NCBI GenBank assembly: GCA_025175895.1
Contig: CM045987.1
Span: 110,597,040-110,661,039, forward strand
Direction of reading: 5' to 3'
Source of the DNA: Wurfbainia villosa
Lineage: Eukaryota > Streptophyta > Magnoliopsida > Zingiberales > Zingiberaceae
DNA length: 64,000 bases
Every line of letters begins with the position of its first letter. The first letter of the stretch is position 1. Shown here one piece after another: positions 9,773-20,441 of this stretch. The translations under genes and the position numbers were made by a program. The notes under the pieces are model-generated. The model was not told the origin of the DNA. It was given only the letters and a program-made list of their open reading frames with translations, and did not search any database.

Positions 9773-11036
9773 TGTTGGAACGTAGATGGCCAGCTAGAGG
9801 GGGTGAATAGCCCTCTGTCATTGTACGGTGGAATTTACTCATTGATTACTTGTCTACAAACTCGTTAGCGCAAACGGAAATGTAAACAATAAAGACAAAG
9901 CAATAAGTAAAGGAAATCAAACGCTAACATCAAGATGTAACGTGTTTCACGGCCTTGCCACTAATCTACAGACCGATTCATTCAAGGTGAATTACGCCTT
10001 AAGCTTCACTATTCTCTCTTTGACACCAAGCAAGGTGGAGGTAACATTTTCTTACAAGATCTCTCTTCTTACAATAAGATTGAAATAAATGTAAGTAAGA
10101 AGAGTGGAAATCATTTGGGCACTTGCGAGGATGTTTAGGAGTTAAACATTAGGCTCCCCAAGTGTCCAAAGGCTCCTTCTTATAGAGAAGAGCCTAATCT
10201 TCCCGTTAACACAGCAGCAGTCGACTGATGCCCCGATCAGTCGACTGCTGCTGTAGCCGTTGCCCAATAACGACTTCATCCACGTTAGTTTCCAACCAAC
10301 GGCTTCCACATCAATCGACTGATCGTGACCATCAGTTGACTGATGGTGTCATCAGTCGAGTGGTCGATGCGATCACTCGACTGGAGAAGGTTCTGTGCCC
10401 GAAACCCTCGATACCAGTTGACTGCTCGCCTTGGCAGTCGACTGTTCGGCCAGAACGGAGACTCGAACACCAGTTGAGTCTCCAGTCGACTTGGAACAGT
10501 CGACTGTCATGACATGACAGTCGACTGATGTCGGAAAAACCCTCAAACTTGGGTACATCCGACCGTCGGGTTCACCTCAACCAACTCGGATGAGCCTCCG
10601 ACTCTTGACTTAGCCATCCGGCCAAGTTCACCTACGAGCTACCCGACCTGGGTTACATTCGCTCACTCTCATCCCTTTGGAGTCCCTCGTCTTTGAAGTT
10701 ATCTTCGTCCGACCACGTCCCTCGGATGCGCCAAGCGCATGGATTCGTAGCGTCATCCTTCGCGTCTCGCCCTGAAGTCTATTTCCTTCGGCTTCACTCT
10801 AATGCTCCTCGTCCGACGGTCCCTCGGATGCACCAAGCGCGTGGCTTCCGCAATGCTCCTTCACCGACTTAAGGACCGAGTCATGAGATGGTGACTTGTC
10901 GATGCTTTGTCAAGCTAACCTTGTGCGAATTACTAAGTCCTACAAGACTCTAACGCACATATCATAACCATAACAACCTAACGTAAACCCTTTGTCACAC
11001 ACATCAAAACCACATCATTGGTTGATTGCCCTAACA
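9773..11036 (-). mobile_element. Solo LTR (family of the 2090-3320 LTR), minus strand
   Basis: The plus strand reads TGTTGGAACG...GCCCTAACA. In reverse it starts TGTTAGGGCAATC and follows the LTR at 2090-3320 (shared GTTTTGATGTGTGTG, ACTTAGTAATTCGCACA). CAGTCGACTG palindromes lie at about 10207-10530. There is no internal sequence, so it is a solo LTR or a lone fragment. I found no clean target duplication (CGTCC on the left; ATTAC, with CGTCT four bases further, on the right). Confidence 0.7.
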
Positions 11037-11165
11037 ATTACGTCTGATACTTGCTCAAATTTGTTGGTGCAATCGGCCCAGGTCATGATTGACCAGGACT
11101 CGAGTTTGACTCGAGTGATATTTTGATGTTCGATAAAAACATATGACAATGTAATTGTCATAGGG

Positions 11166-11357
11166 AAGTCCAAGTCTTGAGTACTTGGCATGGGAAGTCC
11201 AAGTTGAACACTTGGCATTTACATGAGAAGTCCAAGGGGTTTGATATTGGCGGCGTAAAGTCCAAGCGAGAGTCTTGGCAGCATAAGTCCAATGGTTGGC
11301 GGTGTAAAATCCAAGCGGAGTCTTGGCGGCATAAGTCCAATGTGCCTTGGCGGTGTA
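11166..11357 (+). repeat. Seven-unit GTCCAAG...CTTGGC array in the 5' LTR
   Basis: Each unit of about 21-33 bp begins AAGTCCAAG (or a variant) and ends CTTGGC, so most units can fold on themselves through CCAAG/CTTGG arms. The same array occurs at 18335-18526, and a ten-unit version at 62894-63161. Confidence 0.85.
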
Positions 11358-11553
11358 GACACTGTTAGCATGACATAGCCGATGGAAGCACCTGAAGGCT
11401 AGCGCGATGGATGAACAAGTCATGGATGACTTGGAGGGATCCGAGAGGCGTGAGGCTGATGGAGGTGGCTAGAAGGCTTAGATCTAGGCTAAGGGTGGTC
11501 TAGCAAGTATGGGGGAACCATACTTGGGTTAAAACCTCATGTTTGAGGTGTGC

Positions 11554-11885
11554 CAGTCGACTAATGCCATGTGGCAGTCGACTGGACCGAGTCAACTAGG
11601 ATTTGACTGCGGGTTATGGCCTAGTAGTCGACTGCCAGAGGTGGCAGTCAACTGATGGCTCGAGCAGTCGACTGATCGTGTGATCAGTCGACTGGTGCTC
11701 GAGAAATCGGCCACAGAATGGAGTCGAGACTTGACTGGTCGAGTGAGGACTCCATTAGTCAACTGATGGGTATGATCAGTCGACTGATGGTAGATCCGTT
11801 GGACTTATCCAACGTGGATCTAGCCGTTGTCTCACGACAACAGTGGCATCAGTCGACTGATGGTCCCGATCAATCGACTGATCGA
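11554..11885. repeat. Cluster of AGTCGACT palindromes in the 5' LTR
   Basis: Multiple copies of CAGTCGACTG and GATCAGTCGACTGAT, some with one change (AGTCAACT), lie at irregular intervals upstream of the TATA box, in the position expected for U3 regulatory sites. Confidence 0.85.
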
Positions 11886-11908
11886 CCTTTTCCAGCATAG
11901 GTTGAAGC

Positions 11909-11916
11909 TATATAAG
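11909..11916 (+). promoter_or_regulatory. TATA box of the 5' LTR
   Basis: TATATAAG lies within GAAGCTATATAAGAAGCTC. The same box occurs at 19033-19040 in the 3' LTR and at 63719-63726 in the third copy. Confidence 0.65.
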
Positions 11917-12391
11917 AAGCTCGTGATGGAAGAAAAGACAGCGATTTTCTTGGGCGAAATTGAAGGGGGAAGTTGGTGCTTTCCAGTCCTTCAAAGCTAG
12001 TTCAAGGCAATCAAAGATCAAGCAATCCAAAGCTCTTGTAAAGTGTTTTTCTTTTACTTGCATTTGTATTTCATATTGTATTTGCTTGTATCTAATTGAT
12101 TATTGTTGTAATCATTATTGTACGAGGTTTCTCCGCCTCCGGATTGTTCCGAGAAGGAGTGTTTATTAGTGGTTGCATGTGCATCACTAGAGCTCGATCC
12201 TTGGAGTAGGAACCGTGCAGTTCCGAACCACGTTACATCGTTGTGTTAGCGTGTTGTGCATTTCGTTATCGTTATTACTTTTCTATTTCCGCTGCGCTAA
12301 CAAAATTGTAGAAACAAACGCGAACAAATTCCATCTACGAACGAATTCTACGCTATTCACCCCCCTCTAGCGGCGTCAAATCTTCTACAAT

Positions 12392-12403
12392 TGGTATCAG
12401 AAC
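12392..12403 (+). other. Primer-binding site (initiator-Met tRNA type)
   Basis: TGGTATCAGAAC lies two bases after the LTR end and matches the complement of the plant initiator-Met tRNA 3' end except at one position. Confidence 0.8.
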
Positions 12404-12456
12404 CTGGTAGCTCTTCAACGGATTAACAACTGGGAGCAAGATGCTAGAGAGTGAAG

Positions 12457-14148
12457 ATGGAATTCCAAGACAAGCTTGGATGGGATATCAACACACCTAT
12501 CCCTTATACCTTCTATGGACAAGAAGGATTCAATCAATGGAAGGTGAGGATTGAAGAATTCTTGATGATGAAGGACTTTGAAGAGTGGGGCATTTTGATG
12601 GAGGGATTTCAATATCCAAAAGGGCCCAAGGGAGGAATTCTCAAGATGAAGAAGTTGACCGAGGAACAAATCCAAGAGTTCGAAAAGAATAGAAAGGTAA
12701 TTAAATTCTTGGTTGATTTGATTCCTAATAAAATTATGTGTGAGTTAGGTGAATACAAGGATGCCAAAGAGCTTTGGAGTCAAGTGACAAAATATCATGA
12801 CGGCTCATAACCGATCCAAGAGGAAGAGACCGAAGAGGCTAATTCATCATCCTCACAAGAAAGTGAGGAGTCAACCTCCGGATCGAAGAAAGAAGAGGTG
12901 GAAGAAGTGGAAGAAGTATCCACTTCTAGGATTAAGGAGATTAGAGCATCCTCAACACCGGAGCAACAAGAAGTAACATCTACATCCGGCGAAGAGGAAG
13001 AACAAGCTCAAGAGATCCTCACCACTGAACTAGGTAACTCAAACACTCAAATTTCAAATAAAATCCATATATTGTGTTTTGAGTGTAGGGAGTATGGGCA
13101 CTACAAGAGCAAGTGCCCAAAGAAGATTAAGAAGACTCCTCTGGCATCCAAAAGTCAACAAAAGTCAAAGGATGCCATTTCCCTATCATCTAAAGACAAG
13201 GAGCATATCATTTGCTTCAAATGTCGGCAACCGGGACATTACCGAAATCAATGTTTTAGGGGGAGGAAGAAGACTCAAGAGGGAGCTACACAAGTAGGGG
13301 GAGCTAAGGCTAACCCTAAGGTATACTTCAATAATGCACCTTCTAGATTTAATAGTCAAAAGCATGCTAGGAATTTTAATTCCCGTGCAATTCATAAAGA
13401 GCATGCTAGAAGTAAGGAATTTTGCTTAGGTGCTAAAAATGTTTACCTTAGGAGTAAGGAGAAATTTGGGACTAATGTCCCTAAAAATATTTTACCTAAG
13501 GAATCAATTAGAAAAATAGGAGAACATCTAGGTCTTAACTCTAAGTGGACTAGGCACATGCCTAGAAAGAACCATGCTCAAAGTTTAAATAAAAATTCTA
13601 AGATTGAGCAACTAGAAAAGGAAAATTAAGTCTTGAGGTCAAGGCTTGAAAAGATGGAGAAAACCCTTGCAAAAATGCAAAATCAATTTCAAGGGTCTAG
13701 AAGTCAAAGCCTAGGGTCAAATGATCAAAAGTCTAGGTCCAAAAGTCAAAGTCAACACCTAGGACCTAAGAGTCAAAAGTCAACCAATGGCAAGCAAGGT
13801 TTGGGTCACAAACCTAAGCCTAAGGTGACTTACCATAGTGTTTCATTTGATTATAGAACACAATCTAGGTCTTGGAAGACCAAGGTTACTAGGGAAGTTA
13901 TCTCTAAGAGTAACCAATGTTTGTGCCTAGTGGCTAAGGTTTCTAGGAAACCTAGGGTGGCCACTAAGAAGGTTACTAGGGAGGCAATCCCTAAGGTTAA
14001 CCATGGTAAGACCCAAATGACCAAGGCTAATAAGCCTAGAAGGCTCATTAGGAAGGTATCTAGGGAGGTTATCCCTAAGGAATACCTAATTAATTCAATG
14101 AGCTCAAATAGATTTTGGGTTCCAAAGAGCATGATTGATTCACGTTAA
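12457..14148 (+). pseudogene. gag with two zinc knuckles, interrupted by two stops
   Basis: A single frame of 563 codons plus stop runs from the ATG at 12457 to the TAA before 14149, broken only by TAA at 12808-12810 and TAA at 13627-13629. There is no frameshift. The N-terminal 117 residues resemble the capsid-like domain of plant Copia gag proteins (UBN2/DUF4219 type: YTFYGQEGFNQWKVRIEEFL, ELWSQVTKYHDG). An acidic Ser/Glu linker follows. Then come two CCHC knuckles, CFECREYGHYKSKC (from about 13078) and CFKCRQPGHYRNQC (from about 13213), and a long Lys-rich tail ending FWVPKSMIDSR. It would form the particle and bind RNA. No protease follows. A start at 12441 is in another frame and is rejected. 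Confidence 0.75.
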
Positions 14149-15282
14149 ATGGATTAGAATGTGCCAACCATGATTGGATGAGTAGGTAACTCAACCATGG
14201 TAAAGGTGGCACTTTAGGTTATTTTCAAGGTTATGGGTGCCTTGGAAAAACATTTGAGCTTTAATCCTAAAAGTGTGTAACTTTGATTGTTGGCACACTT
14301 TAAAAGTTCATGTAAAAGTAACATCAAGAGTGATACTCAAGTGTCACACAACTTGATGTCTTGTACTCACCATGCTTCATATGTTTTGCCATATGTTTGC
14401 ATGAAAGGAATGTCTAGGATGGATTGCATCTCACAAAACAAGTCTTTTACCTTGATTGTGTATTTTAACACTTAGAAAGGGGGAGATGTTAGGATTTGGA
14501 AATCATTGAATGTTAATGTTTGCAAAAATGAAATAAAACATTAAAATACATTAACGAATACATGAATATAATTATAACATCAATATGTTCGATATACAAG
14601 AATAAACACGATAAAATGGAATAAATTAATGAAGAAATCGAGATTTTCAGAATTTCAGAACTGGAAATCAGATATCAGTCGACTGATAACACTGTAGCAC
14701 GATACGATGCGGTCATCAGTTGAGTGCTAGCTTCATGACTCATCGCTTGAACATCACATCGATCGGATGGTACGCTTCATCGAGGTGAGGGTCATCAGTC
14801 GAGTGCTTGACGAGCAGTCGAGTGATGCACACATCAGTCGACTGATGAACAACATCGATCGGCCCGATATTCTATAACACATCACGAAGGTTCGTGATCG
14901 ATTGCGAGCCGGATCGATCGTATCGGCTCGGTAAACCCGATAATAAACCGCGATCAGTCGACTGATGCTGCACATCAGTCATCTGCATCGCAATTTTATA
15001 ACGCCGAACCGCTAGGGTTCGGCGTCTTCACGCGACGCGCCTTCGGCTTTTCCTCTCCTCTCCGATCGCCATCTCCTTCTCCGACCAACCCTTCCGGATG
15101 TTCCGGACGTTCAAGCTTTTAGGTTTGATAGATAAACCCCTTTTCTTGCGTTTTTCACTTATTTCAAGCCTTGTTTCACTCGTTCTAGGGTTTGGTTCCT
15201 TGTTTCCGATTAGGGTTCCGACGTTTGAATCCTCCGGCGACCCCTTCAGCGATATCTGAGCATCCCATCGCCACATCTCCAA
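14149..15282 (+). promoter_or_regulatory. Intergenic module with LTR-like start, palindromes and promoter-like hairpin
   Basis: There is no ORF on the plus strand that I can support. After gag a polypurine run (14474-14486) is followed directly by TGTTAGG at 14487, exactly like the junction before a 3' LTR. AGTCGACT palindromes follow (14673-14985), then TTTTATA at 14994-15000, and a perfect hairpin (arms CGCCGAACC/GGTTCGGCG around GCTAG, 15002-15024). The order mimics U3-R of an LTR and leads into the second ORF, so it may be the promoter of that ORF. Confidence 0.45.
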
Positions 15283-16431
15283 ATGGCGCCTAAGTAACAT
15301 TCTTCTTACCCAAGCCCTAATTTGCCTTTCCATTATCACTTAGTTTTATCTAATCATGTATTATTGTCCTTGCATGTCATATCATTACATTGCATTCATA
15401 ATAGGAGAGCCCGTAGGAATGATCCACCCGAGGGTGAATCTCGATTGTACCAACCTATGTTTGTTAAGTACATCAATAGGGACTTTTTCAATCGCCATTG
15501 TAGTGATGTCATGGAATTATTTGCATACTATAATCTCATGAAAATTGTCTTATGCACGCATCCCATTAATGATGACCTCCTTAAGGAGTTTTATCAGAAC
15601 CTGAAAAAGGTAGACGACGGCCCTACCTACACTACTCGCATTGCAAAACACGAGTTAGAGTTCACTCCTGCGATACTGCAGGAGTTTCTCGAGTGTAAGC
15701 CCTCGGATGACACCTTTATTTTTTACCCTACCATGGATTTCCCTTTACCCGAGCCCTTTGATCATATCTCTATGGAGTCCATACATGAGCATATCTTTGG
15801 TTATCCTCGTCCACCGACCCAGAATTTATTCCCTATCACTGAGTTATCTGCACCTGACAATGTACTTTATAAGGTCATTGTTGGATGTTTTCTTCCCATC
15901 GTCACTCGGGGTCTGGCCAAGATTCGACCTCCCCATCTTTTTCTTCTATACGCCATGCGTCATAAGTTAGACATAAACTTTGCATTAAACATGTTTCACT
16001 ACATTGTGCATTTCATTTCCCCTGTACAAGGAAAAGTGCATATGCCATATGGTCATATCATCACAGCATGGCTAGAGTCCGTAGGCGTTAACATCCATAG
16101 GGGTTCTCTGAGAGCGCTATCTGAGGTGTACGACTGTATATCAGTTCGTAACTTCTCGTTAGCAAAGCTACGGATGGGGCCTGGACAGATGGAGTTGGCG
16201 CCTGGACCACCACCCAGAGCACGCAGAGAGCCTCCTCCGGTACCCAGAGAGGCGATAGAGGACTACGAGGATGCAGACGCCGCTGATGAGGATGATCAGA
16301 TGCCGACAGATGCATCAGCGGCGGGTCCATCAGATCGTCTTGGCGGTGAGTCCGGTTCGGGACTATCCGATCGATTGACTCTAAGTATCAGAGATATTGG
16401 CGAGCCAAGCATCCTTGGCGCCGCGTCTTGA
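15283..16431 (+). CDS. Second ORF: plant-transposon-associated protein, one predicted intron
   Basis: An exon 15283-15293 (ATGGCGCCTAA) and an exon 15405-16431 join in frame through a GT...AG intron of 111 bp ending CATTCATAATAG. The product is about 345 aa and starts MAPKRARRNDPPEGES, a basic, NLS-like N-terminus. The middle (LLKEFYQNL, HELEFTPAILQEFL, RPPHLFLLYAMRHKLDINFALNMFHYI) resembles the putative plant transposon protein domain (Pfam Transposase_32 type), known in many plant repeats and without a proven activity. A Pro-rich segment and an acidic tail follow. Without the intron the frame would begin at an unlikely upstream ATG. The end is probably frameshifted: the frame shifted by one after about 16420 continues RLDRMEESRATLARLDILEM to 16501, which matches the related copy at 31481-32123. 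Function is unknown. Confidence 0.6.
15294..15404 (+). other. Predicted intron of the second ORF
   Basis: The donor is AA|GTAACA and the acceptor ATAATAG|GAG, with a T-rich interior and a branch-like TATCATTACAT. It is 111 bp, a normal size for plant introns. Removing it joins ATGGCGCCTAA to GAGAGCC in the open frame. Inference only; no transcript evidence. Confidence 0.55.
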
Positions 16432-18241
16432 TCGGATGGAGGAGTCCCGAGCCACATTGGCACGGCTCGATATATTAGAGATGATGCGGGCTGGACCTTG
16501 AGTCGTGACCTCCACCGCCACCTCCTGCAGACGATTAGATATTGAGAATGTTAGGTTTTCTGTGGTTGTCAGTTTTTGTAGTGAGATTGAGCATAGCCAA
16601 TCTCCATTTTGAATGTAAAAGACTAAAATTTTTTTTAAGTTAAATGAAATTTTTGTTTGTGAAAATCTTGTGTGTTTGGATGAGTATTTGTATTATTGTA
16701 TTGCTTATGAAAATTGATATATCATGACATGAAATTGCATCCTATCATATACCATGTCATGTCATTGTTTAGGATTATTTTAGATGTCATGTGTTCTTAA
16801 AGTTCATCATATGTCATGACATCATGATCATTGGTCATGTTTTTTATTTTGCCATCACTATGTCATGATCATTTCATGCATTAATTTGATTGAACATTGA
16901 TTTAAGGAAAATGACATGACTTGAAGTCTCACTTATAAGGGAATCAAGTAGGGTTGCCTAGGAAATGCATGAAACCCTAGATAAAGTGAATCAAAACCCA
17001 CATCTCACATCACATTGACATGTATGTGTATTTATACACCCTAGATACATGTGAGATGCTAGGATAATAAGTTAGGTTCAAGATGCATGGGTAGTGCATC
17101 TAGATGAACTCAAACTTATTTTAATTATCACCAAGAATCATAAGGAAAGCTAATATACAAGCTATGTATATTTAGCCAATAAATTATGGTTCAAAATAGG
17201 CTTTCAAAAATATTTTAAAATCAATTTGGAAAACCTTGGTGAAATCTATCTTTTGATAGCCATCATCATTGTAGAAGTTGATACAAAGTGGATCAAAAAC
17301 TTTAAAGTTTTTCATAGTTTCGAACTTTGTACCAATCTCCTATTTCAATGGTAAAAATATTTTTCCAAAATTTTTCACCCATTGTATTGGTCATAAGTAT
17401 TATACGTACCAAATTTCGTGATTTTTTGATATACGTATAATTATTTATGATTTTCTGAAATTCAACTCTGATAAGTCGACTGCCATTGGTGGCGATCGGT
17501 GATGGAAAGTGCCCGATCGTGATTTCTGAATCACTCATTGGCGACTATTCGAGGTAAACAAGGTTGTTTAACCCGATTTCAGCTACGGTTATGGTCCCTA
17601 ATCACTCCTAACCCTAGGATATGCTTTGGGTGACATTATAAAGGGTGAAAATCCATTGGATATAGTTTAGGAGAAGTGTTTAGGGTTTGTATCAATTTTA
17701 AGGTATTGGAAAGTTCAATATTGAATTTCTAACCTTAATTTTGATGGTTTAGAGTTCCTATTGGCTTAGGGACTTCCCAAGGACATTGTTGGTGCAATGG
17801 TCAAGGGGGAGCAAGCCTTTAGGGGGAGGTATCCATCTTGGGATGATGGATGTGTTTTTTTTCTCCTTGAAGAGGAGAAGTTATTGGGAGAATATGACAT
17901 CAATTGGGAAATTGATGTGACTTTTGAGAGACCCAATTTGAAAATTGGGAGAGTAAATGGGATTGCCTCTCTTGAGTGATATTGGACTTATCACTAGGAA
18001 GATGGTAGGCATCCTAAGTATTTTTGGACCAAGGGGGAGATTGTAAGATCTCATTGGGACATGAGACATTGACCTCCTTGGAGAGGAAACCTTTTTTGAT
18101 GTTAGTCAAAAAGGGGGAGAATGTTTGAGGGAGAACATTTGGAGAGTATTTATCAATTTGGGATAATTGGTAAGGGATTTGAGTTAGTGTTCTAACTCAA
18201 TAATTTGTTTGGTTTTTGTCAAACATCAAAAAGGGGGAGAT
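16432..18241 (+). other. 3' untranslated region of the pol-less element with repeated polypurine tracts
   Basis: No ORF is supported. The stretch is AT-rich with many ATGTCATG words in 16700-16930. GGGGGAG runs lie near 17807, 17821, 18033, 18112 and 18228-18241. The last (AAAAAGGGGGAGAT) abuts the 3' LTR and is the likely plus-strand primer. Confidence 0.6.
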
Positions 18242-19522
18242 TGTTGGTGCAATCAGCCCAGGTCACGATTGACCATGACTCGAGTGATATTTTGATGTTC
18301 GACAAAAACATATGACAATGTAATTGTCATAGGGAAGTCCAAGTCTTGAGTGCTTGGCATGGGAAATCCAAGTTGAACACTTGGTATTTGCATGAGAAGT
18401 CCAAGGGGTTTGATATTGGCGGCGTAAAGTCCAAGTGGGAGTCTTGGCAGCATAAGTCCAATGGTTGGAGGCGTAAAGTCCAAGCGGAGTCTTGGCGGCG
18501 TAAGTCCAATGTGCCTTGGCGGTGTAAACACTGTTAGCATGACATAGCCGATGGAAGCACCTGAAGGCTAGCGTGATGGATGAACAAGTCATGGATGACT
18601 TGGAGGGATCCGAGAGGCGTGAGGTTGATGGAGGTGGCTAGAAGGCTTAGGTCTAGGCTAAGGGTGGTCTAGCAAGTATGGGGGAACCATACTTGGGTTA
18701 AAACCTCATGTTTGAGGTGTGCCGGTCGGCCCAGTGCCATGTGGCGATCGGTAGTCCGTCAACTAGGGTTTATTGCGGGTTATGGCCTAGCGATCATTGC
18801 GCGGAGGTGGGCGATCGGTGATGGCTCAGCGATCGGCCCGATCGTGTGATTAGTCGACTGGTGCTCGAGAAATCGGCCACAGAATGGAGTCGAGACTCGA
18901 CTGGTCGAGTGAGGACTCCATCAGTCGACTGATGGTATATCCGTTAGACTTATCCAACGTGGATCTAGCCGTTGTCTCACGACAACAGTGGCATCAGTCG
19001 ACTGATCGACCTTTTCCAGCACATGTTGAAGCTATATAAGGAGCTCGTGATGGAAGAAAAGACAACGATTTTCTTGGGCGAAATTGAAGGGGGATGTTGG
19101 TGCTTTCCAGTCCTTCAAAGCTAGTTCAAGGCAATCAAAGATCAAGCAATCCAAAGCTCTTGTAAATTGTTTTTCCTTTACTTGCATTTGTATTTCATAT
19201 TGTATTTGCTTGTATCTAATTGATTATTGTTGTAATCATTATTGTACGAGGTTTCTCCGCCTCCGGATTGTTCCGAGAAGGAGTGTTTATTAGTGGTTGC
19301 ATGTGCATCACTAGAGCTCGTAGAGCTCGATCCGTGGAGTAGGAACCGTGTGGTTCCAAACCACGTTATATCGTTGTGTTAGCGTGTTGCGCATTTCGTT
19401 ATCGTTATTACTTTTCTATTTCCGTTGCGTTAACGAAATTGTAGAAACAAACTCGAACAAATTCCATCTACGAACGAATTCTACGCTATTCACCCCCCTC
19501 TAGCGGCGTCAAATCTTCTACA
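18242..19522 (+). repeat. 3' LTR
   Basis: It is 1281 bp and very similar to the 5' LTR, including the seven-unit array (18335-18526), TATATAAG (19033-19040) and the R/U5 end. The exception is 18723-18842, where sites that read AGTCGACTG in the 5' LTR instead read CGATCGG-type words. It carries a small duplication of AGAGCTCG near 19313-19330. Confidence 0.88.
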
Positions 19523-20441
19523 AAACTTATCGATGGGAGATCGGATTCCGACCATGATCCGGTTAGAATCCGATGATGGTCGAACTAGAATGGCGGTCGC
19601 AATCGCAACCGTTTTCGAATGTAATCCAGTCAGATTCCGCCCGGCACCAAAGTCCGCCCGGATCGCGACGAAACACTGGTGAATCTGAGCTGTGGAAGGG
19701 TGAAATTGCGGCAGATGAAACACTGTGTATTTCCTATTCACTGTACATTTGCGATCGATCGAATGATGGAGAAATCGTCGTGCACGAGTTGCACAGTGGA
19801 CGACACTCAGGATATCAAACTCGTATTAAAAGATTGGCATTCAAAATATTCGTCCCTATTAAAATTTAAATTTTAATATTCTTATTTTTTTATTTAAGTA
19901 TTTTATTATTGCATTTTGTTATCGAGTATTATATAAAAATAATTGTAAGATGTCTTAGAATTTTTAAATTTTTTATTGATTATTTTAAATATATTATCCA
20001 TGACATTTTTAAAAATTATTTAACAATTAGTTTTAATTGTCATTGTGGGAAAAAAAAAAGTAAAACTAATAGAAGTTAGATGACATTTAGATTGATTTTC
20101 TATGACCGAATTTGCAATGTCAGTAATAGGTCACAATATAATGTATATTTGTGATGCCTTTGAAATAGCTATTGGTTGGTTTAAATATTTTAGCACCCAA
20201 TATGGAAATGTACAAGATAAGATATCACAAATAAATCACAAAAACTCTATTTTCTTTGCTTGACTTTTCTTGGTCCTCCTCTATAATAAGACAACTAAAG
20301 ATGACTTTTGATACAAACACATCCAACATAATACGACATGCTCATGTCCTTTGATACCAACATATGTCATCCTGGACCAAAACAAAATAAAATAGAATTT
20401 TTAAAGGCCAACACAGGCAAACTATGGTCATCTCCACAATC
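19523..20441. other. Unassigned sequence between two elements
   Basis: The first 280 bp have balanced GC and short ORFs on both strands (19573-19869 plus, 19490-19741 minus) with no recognisable domain. After 19860 the sequence is AT-rich with T/A runs and TGACAT words, like 7551-8150. It originally continued into 29182-29701, because the Copia element at 20442-29176 sits between copies of CAATC. I see no supported gene. Confidence 0.4.

Larger units (their letters stand above)
11062..12389 (+). repeat. 5' LTR
   Basis: It is 1328 bp with TG...CA ends. In order it has a seven-unit GTCCAAG...CTTGGC array (11166-11357), AGTCGACT palindromes (11554-11885), a TATA box (11909-11916), and the conserved R/U5 with TTCACCCCCCTCTAGCGGCG near the end. 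Confidence 0.88.
11062..19522 (+). mobile_element. Complete pol-less LTR element with gag and a second spliced ORF
   Basis: The LTRs (11062-12389 and 18242-19522) both start TGTTGGTGCAATC and end TCTTCTACA. A primer site follows the first and a polypurine tract precedes the second. Flanking 5-mers AAATT (11057-11061) and AAACT (19523-19527) are a target duplication with one change. The interior holds gag (12457-14148) and a second ORF (15283-16431). No protease, integrase, reverse transcriptase or RNase H motif was found in any frame, so transposition would need enzymes from another element. Relatives lie at 31481-33941 and 62788-64000. Confidence 0.85.

Noticed and set aside
9768..11045. Target duplication CGTCC/CGTCT for the solo LTR at 9773-11036
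   Set aside because: The right-hand copy is four bases away from the LTR terminus CTAACA and differs by one base, so it may be coincidence.
15028..15339. Minus-strand ORF of 103 codons
   Set aside because: It lies antisense to the leader and predicted first exon and intron of the second ORF, has no domain, and the plus-strand interpretation explains the sequence better.
19490..19869. Overlapping ORFs on both strands in the unassigned stretch
   Set aside because: Short, mutually overlapping, partly inside the LTR end, with no recognisable motif. Not enough to call a gene.
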